From Ferrovibrio sp964218355 (GTDB lineage: Bacteria > Pseudomonadota > Alphaproteobacteria > Ferrovibrionales > Ferrovibrionaceae): a stretch of 64,000 nucleotides of DNA. The notes under the pieces were generated by a model, which was not told the DNA's origin, searched no databases, and saw only the letters and a program-made list of their open reading frames with translations. Shown here in pieces: positions 63,816-64,000 of the stretch. The stretch covers positions 62,001 to 126,000 of the forward strand of contig NZ_CAXPMC010000008.1 of assembly GCF_964218355.1 (NCBI RefSeq). Direction: 5' to 3'. Position 1 is the stretch's first letter, and every line of letters starts with the position of its first letter. Made by a program: the position numbers and the translations under genes.

Positions 63816-64000
63816 ATGAAACTCTGGGGTCAGGTCATTGTGGTGGGCCTTCTCGCCACGGCTGCCGGTGCGGCCTATTATTACCGGGACAGCCTGCCGC
63901 TGGTCGGCGGCAAGCCGGCGGCCACCGCCGCCAGACCCGGCAGCGGTGCCCCCCAGGGCCTGCCGATCCAGACCGCCGCCGCGCGGCGGATGGATGTGAC
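63816..64000 (+). CDS. RND/HlyD-type efflux adaptor, N-terminal part (cut by window edge)
   Basis: The ATG at 63816 opens 61 residues, including a signal/anchor (KLWGQVIVVGLLATAAGAAYYY) and a Pro/Ala-rich linker, then PIQTAAARRMDVT at the edge. This is the normal start of periplasmic adaptor proteins, whose barrel follows in such a position. No further domain is visible. Assignment rests on this N-terminal pattern. Confidence 0.55.
   Translation, partial: MKLWGQVIVVGLLATAAGAAYYYRDSLPLVGGKPAATAARPGSGAPQGLPIQTAAARRMDV

Overview
The window is GC-rich chromosomal DNA from an alphaproteobacterium. The placement rests on a DUF1013/TrcR-type protein (44498-45241), a DUF1192 mini-gene (41754-41930), a Coq7-type hydroxylase, a class I fructose-bisphosphate aldolase after gap-pgk, and two exact ParB parS sites. 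A Rhodospirillales-like lineage is my guess; I cannot name a species. I see no prophage, insertion sequence, integrase or CRISPR array. It reads as core chromosome with accessory transport and catabolism islands.

Left part (1-11.4 kb): a fused TRAP permease (cut by the window edge) diverges from an IclR regulator. A compact minus-strand operon follows: a BMP-type ABC importer (binding protein, double ATPase, two permeases), then a biuret-hydrolase-like cysteine hydrolase and an amidase-signature hydrolase. A second cysteine hydrolase diverges from it. Together they look like uptake and stepwise amide hydrolysis of a nitrogen-rich compound. A two-subunit CoA-transferase-fold pair follows.

Middle part (11.4-29.4 kb): tRNA-Leu(CAA); a YqaA-family membrane protein, dsbB and coq7; MATE with DUF2239 diverging from a GIY-YIG protein across a duplicated near-palindrome; an HNH nuclease; an esterase and AlkA-like glycosylase pair; gluQ carrying a parS in its 3' end with a second parS 121 bp on; a PagL-like lipid A deacylase; the glycolytic block gap-pgk-fba; a DUF898/M48 pair; Hsp20; rpmE with a readable promoter; and a surface serine protease.

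Next (29.5-44.4 kb): an MsbA-like exporter; a MotB/OmpA-like and MotA/TolQ-like pair plus a Pro/Ala-rich OmpA-like protein; a small lipoprotein gene whose signal peptide is broken by an 8-bp tandem duplication; suhB, thiE, an alpha/beta hydrolase, and metY with an elaborate upstream control region; a TetR regulator, DUF1192, an MFS carrier and a quinone oxidoreductase.

Right part (44.5-64 kb): trcR; a four-gene dipeptide-type ABC importer lacking a binding protein; an RND pump, its adaptor and an RHH protein; aspartate aminotransferase; an orphan NMT1-type binding protein; MFS, EamA and MaoC genes; a double methyltransferase-like protein; ettA; a histone-deacetylase-family hydrolase; and the start of an RND adaptor cut by the window edge.

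The observations I rate highest are the parS cluster inside and beside gluQ, the biuret-hydrolase-like uptake/catabolic island, the duplicated near-palindrome of the DUF2239/GIY-YIG pair, the 8-bp duplication frameshift, and the metY control region.
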